In this document: positions 6,360 through 11,934 of the stretch, one piece after another
How the letters are laid out: every line of letters starts with the position of its first letter
Position numbering within the stretch: position 1 is the first letter of the stretch
DNA from: an uncultured Oscillospiraceae bacterium
Lineage (GTDB): Bacteria; Bacillota; Clostridia; Oscillospirales; Acutalibacteraceae
Assembly: GCA_959596515.1 (NCBI GenBank)
Contig: CAUFXR010000084.1
Span: 1-11,934, forward strand
Direction of reading: 5' to 3'
DNA: 11,934 nucleotides
Translations under genes and position numbers: made by a program
The notes under the pieces: generated by a model
Told to the model about the DNA's origin: nothing
Seen by the model: only the letters and a program-made list of their open reading frames with translations
Databases searched by the model: none

Positions 6360-6388
6360 TTGCATTTTAGCCTGTTAGATGCTAAAAT
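6360..6388 (+). promoter_or_regulatory. Strong promoter of the glycosyltransferase operon
   Basis: TTGCAT at 6360-6365 and TAAAAT at 6383-6388 are exactly 17 bases apart, with a TG one base ahead of the -10 (extended -10). The -35 begins six bases after the rlmA stop codon and no terminator intervenes, so read-through from rlmA is also possible. The leader to the start codon is about 70 bases. Confidence 0.7.
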
Positions 6389-6463
6389 TAAATTAATTAT
6401 GACCATTTTTATAGAGAAAAGGCCATTGGGCCGAGTTGAAAACAACAAAGGCAGGTACCGCCA

Positions 6464-7840
6464 ATGACACAGGATAAGGTCTCGAAATATAAGCGCGTGG
6501 TGATGTTTCTCATTGGAATTGTAATTCTGGGGGCAAACACCGCCATTTTCGGCTATGTGTGGTATCAGTTTTACAGTGATGCTATTTTGGTGCCCTTCTA
6601 CCGGAGAGGAAACTGGCTGGTGGTGGGTATTTATTTGGTGATATACTTCCTGTTCTCCAAAATTTACGGAGGCCTTAAGGTAGGAAACTCCAGAATCTCC
6701 GATATTATCTATTCGCAGACTTTGGCGCTGTTATTCAGTAACGTGGTCACCTACGCCCAGATCAGTTTGATTGCCCGCCATCTGCTGTGGCCTATTCCGG
6801 TGACAGTTATGACGGTGGCCCAGGTATGCCTGGTGGTGCTGTGGGCCTGCGGCGCCAACTGGGTGTATTTTCACGTGTTCCCCGCCAGGAGAATGCTTTT
6901 GGTTTATGGCAGCCATTCCGCGACCCGGCTGGTGATGAAAATGAGCAAGCGGTCGGATAAGTACCTGATCTGCGCCGCTGTAAACGCGGATCTGGGCTAC
7001 GACGAGGTCATTAAACAGGTGGACAAGTTCCCGGCTATCGTGATCTGTGACGTAAAAGGAAGTATGAGAAATCAAATACTGAAATACTGCTACGGAAAAT
7101 CCATCCGGGTTTATATCACCCCTAAGCTTTCTGACATTATCATCGGAGGATCGACCGAGATTCATTTGTTCGATACGCCGCTGTTTCTTTGCCGGAACTC
7201 AGGGCTCTCTTTAGATCAGCAGGTGGCCAAGCGGGCGCTGGACTTGATTTTCGGCATTTTAGCCTTTATCGTTGCCAGTCCATTTATGTTGATTACTGCT
7301 GTCGCTATTAAGCTTTACGACCGGGGGCCGGTGCTGTTCAAACAGAAACGGCTGACCATCGGAGGAAAAGTGTTCGATGTTTATAAATTTCGCAGCATGG
7401 TAGTAGATGCGGAAAAGGATGGCGTGGCCCGGCTCGCCACTCAGCACGACGACCGGATCACTCCGGTGGGTAAGATTATCCGGAAAATCCGGTTTGATGA
7501 GTTGCCTCAAATTTTGAATATTTTAAAAGGAGATATGTCGATTGTAGGTCCTCGGCCAGAGCGTCCTGAAATCGCGGAGGAATATCGAAAGGATATGCCG
7601 GAGTTTGATTATCGGCTGAAGGTAAAGGCCGGCCTCACCGGATACGCCCAGATTTTAGGGAAATATAACACCTTGCCTTATGATAAATTGAAGCTTGATC
7701 TGATCTATATTGAAAAATATTCTCTTCTGCTGGATTTAAAGCTGATCTTAATGACCATTAAGATCCTATTTATTCCAGAAAGTACTGAGGGGCTTGCCGA
7801 CGGCGAGATCACTCCTCTGGACGAGGTGCAGAAAAAATAA
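6464..7840 (+). CDS. Polyprenyl-phosphate sugar-1-phosphate transferase (exopolysaccharide initiating enzyme)
   Basis: A 458-residue member of the bacterial sugar transferase (polyprenyl phosphohexose-1-phosphate transferase) family, of WbaP/CpsE-like size. The N-terminal half has about four membrane helices (roughly 12-35, 49-65, 80-103 and 111-135), then a soluble Rossmann-like region. The catalytic domain starts near 256 with K-R-A-L-D-L and a re-entrant hydrophobic helix, then K-F-R-S-M, the catalytic Asp-Glu pair in R-F-D-E-L-P-Q (345-346), G-D-M-S-I-V-G-P-R-P-E (356-366) and K-A-G-L-T-G-Y-A-Q. Family role: transfer of a sugar-1-phosphate from a nucleotide sugar to undecaprenyl phosphate at the inner face of the membrane, the first step of a lipid-linked repeat unit. 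The sugar cannot be read from the sequence. It leads an operon with two glycosyltransferases, 16 bases ahead of the next gene. The ribosome binding site AAAGGCAGGT lies eight bases before the ATG. Confidence 0.94.
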   Translation: MTQDKVSKYKRVVMFLIGIVILGANTAIFGYVWYQFYSDAILVPFYRRGNWLVVGIYLVIYFLFSKIYGGLKVGNSRISDIIYSQTLALLFSNVVTYAQISLIARHLLWPIPVTVMTVAQVCLVVLWACGANWVYFHVFPARRMLLVYGSHSATRLVMKMSKRSDKYLICAAVNADLGYDEVIKQVDKFPAIVICDVKGSMRNQILKYCYGKSIRVYITPKLSDIIIGGSTEIHLFDTPLFLCRNSGLSLDQQVAKRALDLIFGILAFIVASPFMLITAVAIKLYDRGPVLFKQKRLTIGGKVFDVYKFRSMVVDAEKDGVARLATQHDDRITPVGKIIRKIRFDELPQILNILKGDMSIVGPRPERPEIAEEYRKDMPEFDYRLKVKAGLTGYAQILGKYNTLPYDKLKLDLIYIEKYSLLLDLKLILMTIKILFIPESTEGLADGEITPLDEVQKK

Positions 7841-7856
7841 AGATTAGAGGGTAATG

Positions 7857-8723
7857 ATGGAGCTTTCAATTATTATGATTAATTATAACACCCCCGAGCT
7901 GACCGCCCAGGCGGTGGAATCGATTATAAAAACCACCCATCGGGTTTCCTATGAGATCCTGGTGATAGATAACTCTTCCGATCAGGATAAGGAATACCGG
8001 CCCAGTGTACTTCCAGAGCACGTAAAAGTGTTTTACGGCATCGAGAATAAAGGGTTTGGAAATGCCTGTAATCTAGGCGCTGAAAAAGCGAAGGGCACAG
8101 TTCTTTTGTTTTTGAATTCCGATACGATTCTGCACGAGGACTGTTTAGACCGCAGTTTTGCCTATCTGCGGGATGAGGAGCGGATCGGCGGACTGGGCAT
8201 CCGCACGCTGAAAGATGACGGCACTCTGGATCACGGGTGCAAGCGCGGATTTCCCACCCCCAGCGCCTCGCTTTACTATTTTCTGGGGCTGGATAAAAAG
8301 CATCCGGAGAGCCGGAAGTACGGCGCCTATCGTCAAACCTTTATTCGGGAGGATCAGACCGCGGAGGTAGATGCGGTTTCCGGCTCGTTTCTGATGATGC
8401 CCAGGGAAGTGTTCCAGAAGGTGGGCGGTTTTGACGAAGACTATTTTATGTACGGCGAGGATTTAGACCTTTGCTATCGGATTAAGGAAGCGGGGTATCG
8501 GGTGGTGTATTTCGCCGAAGCTTCCATGACCCACCTGCGGGGACAGAGCGGCCTTTCCGGTCAGTCCAAGGAAATTATTTACCAGTTTCATTACGCCATG
8601 GTGCTGTTTTACCGCAAGCATCTCAAGCAAAAGTACAATGCTTTTGTTACCGCGGCGGTGTATACCGGCATCTGGCTGAAGTATGGCTTGACCCGTCTGA
8701 AATCAATGTTGAAAAGAGGGTGA
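7857..8723 (+). CDS. GT2 glycosyltransferase, WbbL-like (probable rhamnosyltransferase)
   Basis: A 288-residue family 2 glycosyltransferase with a GT-A fold. N-terminal S-I-I-M-I-N-Y-N at 4-11 and V-I-D-N-S-S at 36-41 form the nucleotide-binding part. N-K-G-F-G-N-A-C-N at 64-72 and the DxD-like N-S-D at 87-89 follow. The acceptor part has V-S-G-S-F-L-M-M-P and the block G-G-F-D-E-D-Y-F-M-Y-G-E-D-L-D-L-C-Y-R, in which E-D is the usual catalytic-base region. This order and these blocks are typical of the WbbL/RfbF rhamnosyltransferase group, and dTDP-rhamnose genes lie downstream, so rhamnose is the likely donor sugar (inference). There is no membrane helix before the C-terminus; the enzyme probably works at the inner membrane face on the lipid-linked acceptor. 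ATG at 7857 is preferred because AGAGGG at 7846-7851 is only two bases from the alternative ATG at 7854. Confidence 0.92.
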   Translation: MELSIIMINYNTPELTAQAVESIIKTTHRVSYEILVIDNSSDQDKEYRPSVLPEHVKVFYGIENKGFGNACNLGAEKAKGTVLLFLNSDTILHEDCLDRSFAYLRDEERIGGLGIRTLKDDGTLDHGCKRGFPTPSASLYYFLGLDKKHPESRKYGAYRQTFIREDQTAEVDAVSGSFLMMPREVFQKVGGFDEDYFMYGEDLDLCYRIKEAGYRVVYFAEASMTHLRGQSGLSGQSKEIIYQFHYAMVLFYRKHLKQKYNAFVTAAVYTGIWLKYGLTRLKSMLKRG

Positions 8724-8733
8724 TCTGAGGATT

Positions 8734-9660
8734 ATGATCGATATACTCATGACCGTCTACAATGGGGAACGGTATGTGATCCCTCAAATAGAGTCCATTT
8801 TGAATCAGACCGATTCCAATTGGAAACTCTTTATACAGGACGACTGTTCCACGGACCGGACGGTGGAGCTGATCGAGCCCTATGTCAGGCGCTACCCGGA
8901 GCGGATCACTCTTCTGCGGAATGAAAAAAATAGTGGATCCGCTCAAAAGAACTTTTTCAGTATGCTGCCCCTGGTGGAACACAGTTACTGCATGTTCTGC
9001 GACCACGACGACGTTTGGAAACCAAGAAAAATTGAGACGACTGTCCGCAGAATGATGGAGCTGGAGCAGGCCAATGGAGAGGATACGCCGTTGTTGGTTC
9101 ATACCGACCTGACAGTAGCGGATGAAAATTTAAAGATACTCTCCGATTCCATGTTCCGCAGCCAGAACCTGAACCGAAAAGGGAATAAATTGAATAATCT
9201 TTTGGTGCAGAATAATGTGACCGGCTGTACGATGATGGTCAATAAGGCGTTGGTGGATATGGTAGGGCTTCCCCCAAAGCACGCCGTGATGCACGATTGG
9301 TGGATGGCGCTGATCGCCGCCTGCTTTGGAAAAATCGGATTTGTGCGGCAAGCCACGATTTTGTACCGTCAGCACCGTTCCAATGAGGTTGGGGCGAAAA
9401 ACGCCAGAAGCCTGGGCTATAACGCCAGAAGGCTTGCCAACCGGGAACAGGCCAAAAAGGTGCTGAACGACACGTATCTCCAGGCGAAGGAATTCGAGGA
9501 AAGATACCACGCCCTGCTGAAGCCTCAGGATTTGGAGCTTCTGCAGGTTTATCAGAACCTGCCGTACTTCAGCAAGCTGAGAAGGATCATTATTTTATTC
9601 CGTTATCATCTTTTCAAGCACGGATTCGCCAGAATCTTAGGTCAGCTTTTGTTCGTCTGA
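8734..9660 (+). CDS. GT2 glycosyltransferase, RgpB-like (possible rhamnosyltransferase)
   Basis: A 308-residue family 2 glycosyltransferase. I-L-M-T-V-Y-N-G-E at 4-12, Q-D-D-C-S-T-D at 35-41 and the metal-binding D-H-D-D-V-W at 90-95 are the standard GT-A signatures. The middle part has N-V-T-G-C-T-M-M and M-H-D-W-W, where H-D-W is the acceptor-side catalytic region in this subgroup. The blocks resemble RgpB, an alpha-1,3-rhamnosyltransferase of streptococcal rhamnan synthesis. With rfbA and rfbD following, a rhamnosyl transfer is likely but the linkage is unknown. The gene begins ten bases after the preceding stop, so the two glycosyltransferases are co-transcribed and probably translated together. 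GAGG at 8727-8730 is only three bases from the ATG, a close spacing that suggests translation coupled to the upstream gene. The last 30 residues are basic and hydrophobic and may touch the membrane. Confidence 0.92.
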   Translation: MIDILMTVYNGERYVIPQIESILNQTDSNWKLFIQDDCSTDRTVELIEPYVRRYPERITLLRNEKNSGSAQKNFFSMLPLVEHSYCMFCDHDDVWKPRKIETTVRRMMELEQANGEDTPLLVHTDLTVADENLKILSDSMFRSQNLNRKGNKLNNLLVQNNVTGCTMMVNKALVDMVGLPPKHAVMHDWWMALIAACFGKIGFVRQATILYRQHRSNEVGAKNARSLGYNARRLANREQAKKVLNDTYLQAKEFEERYHALLKPQDLELLQVYQNLPYFSKLRRIIILFRYHLFKHGFARILGQLLFV

Positions 9661-9679
9661 TTTTGTCTATTTGTACAGG

Positions 9680-9715
9680 AACCAAAAGGGAAACCTGGGT
9701 TAATTTGGTTTTTCC
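9680..9715 (+). terminator. Possible weak terminator of the glycosyltransferase operon
   Basis: AACCAAA at 9680-9686 pairs with TTTGGTT at 9704-9710, followed by TTT and CC. Inside, AGG/CCT closes a GAAA tetraloop (9687-9696). The stem is AT-rich and interrupted, so read-through into the rhamnose genes is likely. Confidence 0.4.
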
Positions 9716-9719
9716 ACTC

Positions 9720-9749
9720 TTAACAAAGCGTCAGGAAATATGGTATAAT
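9720..9749 (+). promoter_or_regulatory. Promoter of the dTDP-rhamnose gene unit
   Basis: TTAACA at 9720-9725 and a perfect TATAAT at 9744-9749 are 18 bases apart, giving five of six and six of six matches to sigma-A consensus. Transcription should begin near 9756, some 300 bases before the rfbA start codon. Confidence 0.75.
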
Positions 9750-9755
9750 GACCTC

Positions 9756-10047
9756 ACGTCATAAATGGCGGCGTGGCGCCGTTTTCCGAAGAAAAAAGAC
9801 GCTGCCGGGCAGCCGGCGGTGGTTTTTCGAGATGCGCGGCCCGGGACGGCTTGGCGCTGTCCGGTGCGTCAAGCCGGCGGATGGCTCTCTCCTGGATTCC
9901 CTGGAAAACGAAATAAGTCGGAGAAAGCATCGAAGCTTTCAACGGCGGACGTAGGGAAAGCTGTCATAGATGAAATGGCGCCTGCTCAGATTTTTCCATC
10001 GACTGTTCTGCGAAAAATTTTCTTTTAAGATAGAAATCAATTTTTAT
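9756..10047 (+). ncRNA. Long structured 5' leader of rfbA (unclassified, possible attenuator)
   Basis: This GC-rich stretch between promoter and rfbA ribosome binding site has no supported gene; its open frames show no family features. Hairpins in order are: CGGCG/CGCCG around TGG at 9769-9781, followed by TTTT; a stem of eight pairs (two G-T) joining 9800-9807 and 9814-9821, followed by TTTTT at 9823-9827, which has the shape of an intrinsic terminator; an 11-pair hairpin, 9847-9857 with 9866-9876 (one G-T), loop TGTCCGGT; and GAAAGC/GCTTTC at 9923-9928 and 9935-9940. CGCCG at 9777-9781 can also pair with CGGCG at 9814-9818, which would disrupt both of the first two hairpins. I do not recognise a known riboswitch class. 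A regulatory role is inference. Confidence 0.5.
9800..9828 (+). terminator. Terminator-like hairpin inside the rfbA leader
   Basis: The stem CGCTGCCG/CGGCGGTG (9800-9807 with 9814-9821) has six Watson-Crick pairs, five of them in the lower and upper GC core, plus two G-T pairs. The loop is GGCAGC, and the stem is followed by G and then TTTTT. It lies about 45-70 bases into the predicted transcript and well before rfbA, the usual position of an attenuator. Confidence 0.4.
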
Positions 10048-10059
10048 GGAGGTACCCGT

Positions 10060-10941
10060 ATGAAAGGGATTATTCTTGCGGGCGGTGCCGGTACCCGGCT
10101 GTATCCGTCTACGATCGCGTGCTCAAAGCAGATTCTTACCGTTTATGACAAACCGATGATTTATTATCCCCTGTCCACCCTGATGCTGGCGAAAATCCGG
10201 GAGGTCCTGATCATTTCCACGCCCCGGGATGTGAAAGTGTTCGAGGAACTGCTGGGTGACGGCAGCCAGCTTGGCATGAAGATCACCTACACTGTGCAGG
10301 AGGCCCCCAGAGGTCTGGCCGAGGCGTTTATTCTGGGCGAGGATTTTATCGGGGACGACCATGTGTGCCTGGTGCTGGGCGATAACATTTTCTATGGCTA
10401 CGGTTTCTCCGAGCGTCTGCAGAAAGCCGCCTCCCATCAGGATGGCGCTACAATTTTCGGCTATCACGTAAGCAATCCCAAAGATTTCGGCGTGGTAGAC
10501 TTTGACAGCGACGGCAATGTGCTCTCTATTGAGGAGAAGCCTCAGAACCCGAAATCCAATTACGCGGTGCCTGGGCTGTATTTTTACGACAACAGCGTGG
10601 TAGAGATCGCCAAAAACGTGAAGCCATCCGCCCGGGGTGAATTGGAGATCACCTCGGTGAATAACGCTTACCTGGAGAAGGGAAAACTGAAGGTAGAATT
10701 GTTTGGCCGCGGTATGGCGTGGCTGGATACCGGTACACACCGGGCGATGCTGGATGCCGCCAACTTTATCGAGGCGGTGCAGACCAGACAGGGACTTTAC
10801 GTAGCCTGTCTGGAGGAAATCGCCTACCGCAACGGCTTTATTGATAAGGAGATGCTTTTGAAACAGGCCCAGCGGTTCCAGAAGACAGAATATGGACAGT
10901 ATCTGTATCAAATCGCGGAGACGGTAAAACTTAAGAAATAA
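10060..10941 (+). CDS. rfbA: Glucose-1-phosphate thymidylyltransferase
   Basis: A 293-residue protein of the usual RmlA length. ATG at 10060 is chosen because GGAGGT at 10048-10053 lies six bases upstream; a frame extending back to 9970 would add 30 residues unlike the family. Residues 8-18 are the nucleotide-binding loop G-G-A-G-T-R-L-Y-P-S-T (family consensus has Ser for Ala10). K-P-M-I-Y-Y-P-L-S-T-L-M-L-A at 31-44, the metal-binding Asp in L-G-D-N-I-F-Y-G at 106-113, E-E-K-P near 158 and W-L-D-T-G-T-H are all typical. It condenses glucose-1-phosphate with dTTP to dTDP-glucose in the cytoplasm, the first and feedback-controlled step of dTDP-L-rhamnose synthesis. It is the first gene of the rhamnose unit, 12 bases ahead of rfbD. 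The upstream leader may regulate it. Confidence 0.97.
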   Translation: MKGIILAGGAGTRLYPSTIACSKQILTVYDKPMIYYPLSTLMLAKIREVLIISTPRDVKVFEELLGDGSQLGMKITYTVQEAPRGLAEAFILGEDFIGDDHVCLVLGDNIFYGYGFSERLQKAASHQDGATIFGYHVSNPKDFGVVDFDSDGNVLSIEEKPQNPKSNYAVPGLYFYDNSVVEIAKNVKPSARGELEITSVNNAYLEKGKLKVELFGRGMAWLDTGTHRAMLDAANFIEAVQTRQGLYVACLEEIAYRNGFIDKEMLLKQAQRFQKTEYGQYLYQIAETVKLKK

Positions 10942-10953
10942 GAAGGTGCGTTC

Positions 10954-11841
10954 ATGAACGTATTAGTAACGGGATGCAAGGGCCAGTTAGGCAACGAGCT
11001 TCATAAGATCATCACGGGAAAAAAGTCCGAGCTGGGAGAGATCCCGCAGTGTTTCCATGATTGTAAGCTTACCTGCATCGATGTGGAGGATTTGGATATT
11101 ACCGACCTGGAAGCGGTGCGGGCTTACACCAAGGCTTTGAAACCCGACGTGGTGATCAACTGTGCCGCTTATACCAACGTGAATAAGTGCGAAAGCGATC
11201 GTGACGCGGCGTTTCAGGTCAACGCCCTGGGACCGAGAAACCTGGCCATGGCCTGTGAGGAAACCGGCGCCAAGCTGGTGCATGTTTCCACAGACTATGT
11301 GTTTCCGGGAGACGGCACGGAACCTTATGTGGAGTGGGATCTGTGCGGTCCCCAGTCCGTTTACGGCAAGACCAAGTATTTAGGTGAGCAATATGTGCGG
11401 GATTTCTGCTCCCGGTATTTTATTGTCAGGACCGCGTGGCTTTACGGCTATGTGGGCAATAACTTTGTAAAGACCATGCGCCGCCTCGGCACGGAAAACG
11501 GGGCGGTGAAGGTAGTCAGCGACCAGGTGGGCAATCCTACCAACGCGGCGGACCTGGCCCATCATCTTCTGAAACTGGCGGCCACCTGCGAGTACGGTGT
11601 TTATCACTGCACCGGCAACGGCCAGGCGTGCAGCTGGTATGAGTTTACCAAGAAGATCATGGAATACAGCGGCATCAACGCCACGGTGACTCCCTGTACC
11701 ACCGAGGAGTATCCCACTCCGGCGAAACGGCCGGCGTATTCCGTTTTGGATAACTGTATGCTGCGGGTGACCGTGGGAGACGAAATGCGGGATTGGCAGG
11801 AAGCCCTGAAGTGTTTCATCGAAAAAATCGACGAGAAATAA
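10954..11841 (+). CDS. rfbD: dTDP-4-dehydrorhamnose reductase
   Basis: A 295-residue member of the extended SDR family, RmlD group. The N-terminus V-L-V-T-G-C-K-G-Q-L-G (3-13) is the NAD(P)H-binding Rossmann motif in its RmlD form. N-C-A-A-Y-T-N-V at 69-76, the catalytic Thr in V-S-T-D-Y-V-F-P-G (111-119), and Y-G-K-T-K with the catalytic Tyr137 and Lys141 follow. The C-terminal part has the substrate-binding block R-P-A-Y-S-V-L-D-N. It reduces dTDP-4-dehydro-L-rhamnose to dTDP-L-rhamnose, the last step of the pathway, in the cytoplasm. The ribosome binding site AAGAAGGTG ends about five bases before the ATG. The epimerase gene rfbC, often beside rfbD, is not between rfbA and rfbD here. rfbB begins 37 bases downstream. 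Confidence 0.96.
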   Translation: MNVLVTGCKGQLGNELHKIITGKKSELGEIPQCFHDCKLTCIDVEDLDITDLEAVRAYTKALKPDVVINCAAYTNVNKCESDRDAAFQVNALGPRNLAMACEETGAKLVHVSTDYVFPGDGTEPYVEWDLCGPQSVYGKTKYLGEQYVRDFCSRYFIVRTAWLYGYVGNNFVKTMRRLGTENGAVKVVSDQVGNPTNAADLAHHLLKLAATCEYGVYHCTGNGQACSWYEFTKKIMEYSGINATVTPCTTEEYPTPAKRPAYSVLDNCMLRVTVGDEMRDWQEALKCFIEKIDEK

Positions 11842-11878
11842 ACGATAAATAAGATTGATAAGAAATGAGGAATCCGGA

Positions 11879-11934
11879 ATGAAAACCTATTTAGTCACCG
11901 GCGGCGCCGGCTTTATCGGCTCTAACTTCGTGAT
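11879..11934 (+). CDS. rfbB: dTDP-glucose 4,6-dehydratase, N-terminal fragment
   Basis: Only the first 18 full codons are in the window. They read M-K-T-Y-L-V-T-G-G-A-G-F-I-G-S-N-F-V, the NAD-binding Rossmann start of the RmlB/GalE extended SDR family; G-S-N-F-V is typical of RmlB. The ATG at 11879 has TGAGGA seven bases upstream (11866-11871). Its place after rfbA and rfbD supports dTDP-glucose 4,6-dehydratase, the second step of dTDP-rhamnose synthesis. A UDP-glucose epimerase or other nucleotide-sugar dehydratase cannot be excluded from so short a piece. Confidence 0.82.
   Translation, partial: MKTYLVTGGAGFIGSNFV

Noticed and set aside
6421..6432. GGCC-ATTG-GGCC hairpin before the sugar transferase gene as a terminator
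   Set aside because: The four-pair stem has no following T tract and lies downstream of a strong promoter, so it would block its own operon.
9765..10028. Plus-strand open frame of 87 codons in the rfbA leader
   Set aside because: No ribosome binding site. The composition (many Arg, Pro and Ala from GC-rich hairpin DNA) looks non-coding, and the other frames are equally open.
9756..10047. Known riboswitch (c-di-GMP, c-di-AMP or cobalamin type) in the rfbA leader
   Set aside because: I compared the conserved cores I know and found no match; it is left as an unclassified structured leader.
9970..10059. N-terminal extension of rfbA by 30 codons
   Set aside because: The extra residues are unlike RmlA proteins, while the ATG at 10060 has an ideal GGAGGT ribosome binding site and matches the family N-terminus.
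10123..10911. Long minus-strand open frame of 262 codons opposite rfbA
   Set aside because: It is antisense to a clear rfbA gene, with no domain and no initiation signals.

Overview
The window looks like chromosomal DNA from a Gram-positive, strictly anaerobic bacterium, most likely a gut-type member of the Clostridia (Oscillospiraceae/Lachnospiraceae-like). The evidence is the C-terminus of an [FeFe]-hydrogenase, strong AGGAGG-type ribosome binding sites, sigma-A-like promoters, hairpin plus U-tract terminators and moderate GC content. This taxonomic placement is inference; there is no rRNA or marker gene to fix it.

Left part (1-2186, plus strand): the tail of an HndD/HydA-type [FeFe]-hydrogenase with its terminator, then two single-gene units for membrane proteins. 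These are a YdcF/DUF218-type protein and a small DUF4870/Tic20-like protein with a repetitive Pro/Gln tail. Middle part (2513-5238, minus strand): a cytosolic glycerophosphodiester phosphodiesterase and a two-domain class II PPK2 (polyphosphate:AMP phosphotransferase type). Both are phosphate-metabolism enzymes, each with its own promoter and ribosome binding site. A 515-nt gap between them is unusually rich in inverted repeats and may be a long leader of the phosphodiesterase gene.

Right part (5476-11934, plus strand): an RlmA-type 23S rRNA guanine methyltransferase, then the start of a cell-surface polysaccharide locus. A strong promoter just after rlmA drives a polyprenyl-phosphate sugar-1-phosphate transferase (the initiating enzyme) and two GT2 glycosyltransferases, both resembling rhamnosyltransferases. 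After a possible weak terminator, a second promoter drives the dTDP-L-rhamnose supply genes rfbA, rfbD and the beginning of rfbB. The transcript of this second unit starts with a leader of about 300 nt that is GC-rich and full of hairpins, including one shaped like an intrinsic terminator. Together these genes would start a lipid-linked repeat unit, add sugars (probably rhamnose) and make the dTDP-rhamnose donor. rfbC, a flippase and a polymerase are not visible and may lie downstream.

I see no CRISPR array, insertion sequence, tRNA or rRNA, and no clearly new defence or mobile system. The most interesting signals are non-coding: the attenuator-like rfbA leader and the inverted-repeat cluster upstream of the phosphodiesterase gene. 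There are also small departures from family consensus in the hydrogenase H-cluster motif and in the N-terminal PPK2 P-loop.
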